Positions 5,193 through 7,287 of a DNA stretch of 7,287 bases are shown in pieces. The position numbers were made by a program, and so were the translations under genes. Position 1 is the first letter of the stretch, and the number at the start of each line of letters is the position of its first letter. This DNA comes from Fimbriimonadaceae bacterium (GTDB lineage: Bacteria > Armatimonadota > Fimbriimonadia > Fimbriimonadales > Fimbriimonadaceae). Below the pieces are notes generated by a model. That model was not told the origin of the DNA. It did no database searches and saw only the letters and a list, made by a program, of their open reading frames with translations. The stretch spans positions 1 to 7,287 of the forward strand of contig JADLGZ010000163.1 of assembly GCA_020849075.1 (NCBI GenBank). The letters run 5' to 3'.

Positions 5193-6947
5193 ATGCCAGA
5201 AGATTTGTGGCTTATGCGTAATCTCAAGGGAAAAAGTGACCTCGCGAAGCATGCAAGCGGGAGCCGTCTCATTGAGCTCGATCTGACGGGCATTAGGACC
5301 GTATTTGCCCCGGCACTGGTACCCACAGGAGACGATGGGCCGAGCTGGGCGGAGGTTGTTGACCACCCGCAAACTGGCAAGGTCATTGAACTTTCGGAAA
5401 AGGGCGATCACGAAGGGGCTTTGGAGCGAGTTGGGAGTCTTACGCCAGCCCAGTTAAGTATTAAATGGGTTGCGCGCGCCGTCGCAACCTCTTTCCGCAA
5501 GGTGGTCGTAGAGCACCTGCGAGCTGGGCACCTGGTTCAGGCGGCCGAAACCCATGCTGAGTTTCTGTCCATTTTGCCAGAGCAGGTCGGAGTGGTAGAC
5601 CTCCGGCGGCACAATCGTATCATCTCGCAGCTAGACAAGGCAGGCATTTTGCACACCTATGAGTCTGTTTCTGTCACACCAATCTTTGCGTTGGTGGAGG
5701 CCGCCGAAGGCTACACAATTCGCGAGCGACACCTACTGTCAAGGGATAGGGGTTCGAGGTGTCATACAATTGGCTTCAGTAAGCACGGCACTTGGCAAAG
5801 TCAGGAGACCGGGGTGACTCACGTTTCTCGTAATGGCGTAGAGGCCGCCCCGGTTCCGACCCGTGGGCATTACCGTATTGGACAGTGTCCATGCGGCGAC
5901 TCAATAGCGATATTGGACGATTTAGGATCGTTGCTCGTGATCAACGCCACATCGGATCTGCTGTATGAGGCCCCTCTCGACTCCGATGAGCGAGTTGTTC
6001 GCCATTTCGACACCCTTGATACGACTGGCTTGTACTGGGGGACATTGAGAACACAGGTCAGGTGCGTCGCCGTGTCGCCTAATTCGGACCGGTTCCTTTT
6101 TACGCTTGCGGACGAGGCATGGAGCTGTAGTACTTCGGGCGAAACTATAAAGGGGGTACGGATGCCTCCCAACGCGGGGTGGCGCAGGCGTAGTGGTGGA
6201 AAAAGCGACGGCACCGCACTTGAAATAAAGGAAGCGCTACAAACCCTTGAGTTGGAGCTGCCCACGGACGTCGACAGGGTGAAGTCCCAGTATTGGAAGC
6301 TTGCTAAGAAGCGTCATCCGGACATTATCGGGGTCGAGGGCACTGAGGCAATGCAGCAGCTAAACGCGGCTTTTACGCTCGTGACCGGAATTGATGCTAG
6401 TGTACTATCGTCGTGCGATTTTACTAGTAGCCGAGAGTTTTTCGAGCGAATTGGTGCTTCAGGCCACGAAACAGAGCTAGCACCCGGCATCTTTGTCACG
6501 TTTGAGAGCTCCGGCCCGCCGCAAGAATGGATCTACTCGGGCTGCTATTCGGCGTCAGAATCGGAACTTGTTCTGGGTCTTTACTCCGGTAAGGTGCTGT
6601 TCCTAACCGTGGATGGGCTCCCGCGACTCCTCGTTGAGGTTGGCTCCTGCCCCGTAGAAATTATCAGTACGGAGTCCTGCACCTATGTCGAAACTCATGA
6701 GCGAATCCTTGCCATTGCAGGTGAGCACGTTGCTGTAGTTCATGACCGCGAAGACGGTTTTGTCCCTTTCGTCACGGCGCACTGCCTGATCCTGAAAGGC
6801 GACAAGTGGCTTAAGTGCATAGGAGCAGCCGGAAATCTGATCTGGCACGTGAGTGCTCTCGAACCGATAGAGTCCTTCAAAGAGACCGAAAACGGTTGGG
6901 TCATCCGGACTCGGGAGCACGAGGCGGTCGTCACGGTGCCGCGGTAG
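5193..6947 (+). CDS. DnaJ-domain protein with the J domain embedded in a beta-propeller-like region
   Basis: A 584-residue protein. Residues about 65-150 are helical and resemble TPR-like hairpins (GDHEGALERVGSL; AGHLVQAAETHAEFLS). Residues about 160-325 and 445-584 have the short strand-turn-strand rhythm of beta-propeller blades, for example DSIAILDDLGSLLVI, CVAVSPNSDRFLFTL and VLGLYSGKVLFLTVDGLPR. Between them, residues about 344-398 form a compact J domain: helix I (EIKEALQTLEL), helix II (VKSQYWKLAKKRHPD) with HPD at 375-377, and helix III (EAMQQLNAAFTLVTG). An intact HPD is the signature needed to stimulate Hsp70 (DnaK) ATPase activity. No signal peptide or membrane helix is apparent. 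The gene diverges from the nuclease/restriction cluster across a 74-base gap, so shared control is possible. Start choice: ATG at 5193; the next in-frame ATG is residue 8 (5214). A role in chaperone-linked control of a complex is inferred. The propeller call is by pattern only; the J domain is the firmer part. Confidence 0.75.
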   Translation: MPEDLWLMRNLKGKSDLAKHASGSRLIELDLTGIRTVFAPALVPTGDDGPSWAEVVDHPQTGKVIELSEKGDHEGALERVGSLTPAQLSIKWVARAVATSFRKVVVEHLRAGHLVQAAETHAEFLSILPEQVGVVDLRRHNRIISQLDKAGILHTYESVSVTPIFALVEAAEGYTIRERHLLSRDRGSRCHTIGFSKHGTWQSQETGVTHVSRNGVEAAPVPTRGHYRIGQCPCGDSIAILDDLGSLLVINATSDLLYEAPLDSDERVVRHFDTLDTTGLYWGTLRTQVRCVAVSPNSDRFLFTLADEAWSCSTSGETIKGVRMPPNAGWRRRSGGKSDGTALEIKEALQTLELELPTDVDRVKSQYWKLAKKRHPDIIGVEGTEAMQQLNAAFTLVTGIDASVLSSCDFTSSREFFERIGASGHETELAPGIFVTFESSGPPQEWIYSGCYSASESELVLGLYSGKVLFLTVDGLPRLLVEVGSCPVEIISTESCTYVETHERILAIAGEHVAVVHDREDGFVPFVTAHCLILKGDKWLKCIGAAGNLIWHVSALEPIESFKETENGWVIRTREHEAVVTVPR

Positions 6948-6984
6948 AACAACGCTTGCCAACGCGCGCCTTTTAGATGCCGGC

Positions 6985-7195
6985 TCTTATGAGAAAAAGA
7001 TGAAACCCTTGTCGAATAATTTCATTTTCTTCGAATAGAATTTAAAATTCTTCGACTGAAAACTGAGTTTCTTCGACAAAGATTGGAGATTATTCGAATG
7101 AAAGTTGAGCTTCTTCGAATAAGAGGCGGAATTCTTCTCGAAGAAGTACGAAAAACGAGCGACGAAGTACGAATTCTTCGAATGCAATCCCGGCT
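6985..7195. repeat. Degenerate 21-bp tandem repeat array, AT-rich, about ten units
   Basis: Units share a TCTTCGAAT-like core followed by an A-rich half. TCGA occurs at 7031, 7052, 7073, 7094 and 7115, exactly 21 bases apart, and again in phase at 7178 (three periods later). A shifted copy is at 7012. Two units that have lost the core instead share GAAGTACGAA at 7143 and 7164, also 21 apart. A weaker first unit starts near 6985. The stretch is much richer in A and T than the neighbouring genes. The 21-base period equals two DNA helical turns and also seven codons: the minus strand has a 66-codon open frame (6987-7187) encoding a heptad pattern of S-K-K/N-L/F-x-F. There are no unique spacers, so it is not CRISPR. 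Function is unknown; a protein-binding or curved-DNA array, or a decayed coding repeat, are all possible. Together with the terminator it fills the 340-base gene-free stretch after the J-domain gene. Confidence 0.8.
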
Positions 7196-7218
7196 AATCC
7201 TGAAGCCCTCACCCCCTG

Positions 7219-7252
7219 CCCCCTCTCCCCGCTAGGGCGAGGGGGATTTTTT
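7219..7252 (+). terminator. Intrinsic terminator-like GC hairpin with T-run (dispersed-repeat type)
   Basis: An 11-position stem (7219-7229 with 7235-7245), with one T/C mismatch and a 5-base loop, is followed by A and six T residues (7247-7252). The geometry suits rho-independent termination of plus-strand transcripts, presumably from the J-domain gene, though it lies about 270 bases beyond that stop codon. The preceding C-rich run (7211-7230) with its matching G-run also resembles dispersed intergenic palindromes of several GC-rich bacteria, so it may be one copy of a genome-wide family. Nothing further is recognised in 7253-7287. Confidence 0.65.
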
Positions 7253-7287
7253 GCCTTGATCCAAATGCACTACCGTGCCCATCAGAG

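Noticed and set aside
5115..5411. Minus-strand 98-codon frame overlapping the start of the J-domain gene
   Set aside because: It runs antisense through the N-terminus of the long plus-strand gene and overlaps the small acidic gene start. It has no recognisable features.
5870..6265. Minus-strand 131-codon frame inside the J-domain gene
   Set aside because: It is Ser/Arg-rich antisense sequence without domain character, inside a convincing plus-strand gene.
6987..7187. 66-codon minus-strand frame as a confident protein gene
   Set aside because: It is entirely made of the tandem array, has no well-placed ribosome site, and can be explained by a repeat length divisible by three. It is kept only as a finding.
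6985..7195. CRISPR array
   Set aside because: The 21-base units run head to tail with no unique spacers, the copies are degenerate, and no cas gene is nearby. The Cas4-like domain at 2956-4893 belongs to a two-nuclease protein of a different type.

Overview
The window reads as a chromosomal accessory (defence-type) segment of a moderately GC-rich bacterium. The lineage cannot be fixed from the sequence. The helical-plus-fibronectin gene at the left edge and the C-rich/G-rich dispersed hairpin at the right edge remind me of Planctomycetota, Verrucomicrobiota or Armatimonadota genomes, but that is a low-confidence impression. No rRNA, tRNA, transposase, integrase or CRISPR array is visible.

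Layout, left to right. Positions 1-607 (minus) hold the N-terminal 202 codons of a gene that runs off the window: an alpha-helical domain followed by a fibronectin type III-like domain. Positions 687-5118 hold four minus-strand genes, transcribed right to left: a 61-residue very acidic protein (4933-5118); a 645-residue protein with a RecB/Cas4-like PD-(D/E)XK nuclease domain and a DEDDy RNase H-like exonuclease domain (2956-4893); a SPPY-type DNA methyltransferase (1546-2886); and, one base after its stop codon, a PD-(D/E)XK restriction-endonuclease-like protein (687-1544). The last two form a convincing type II restriction-modification pair. Facing away from this cluster is one plus-strand gene (5193-6947). 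Its 584-residue product has a DnaJ domain with an intact HPD motif set inside what looks like a beta-propeller. The 74-base gap between the divergent genes (5119-5192) carries candidate promoters for both directions and a 12-bp palindrome centred on the start codon of the small acidic gene.

The last 340 bases have no convincing gene. They hold an AT-rich array of about ten degenerate repeats locked to a 21-base period (about 6985-7195), then a strong GC hairpin followed by six T residues (7219-7252) that should terminate plus-strand transcription.

Working model (inference): methyltransferase and endonuclease give classical modification/restriction, the dual nuclease degrades cleaved or unmodified DNA further, and the J-domain/propeller protein may recruit an Hsp70 (DnaK) chaperone to control or assemble the complex. 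I do not recognise this combination as a named defence system. The best-supported regulatory oddity is a perfect 9-bp inverted repeat whose second arm contains the methyltransferase start codon.
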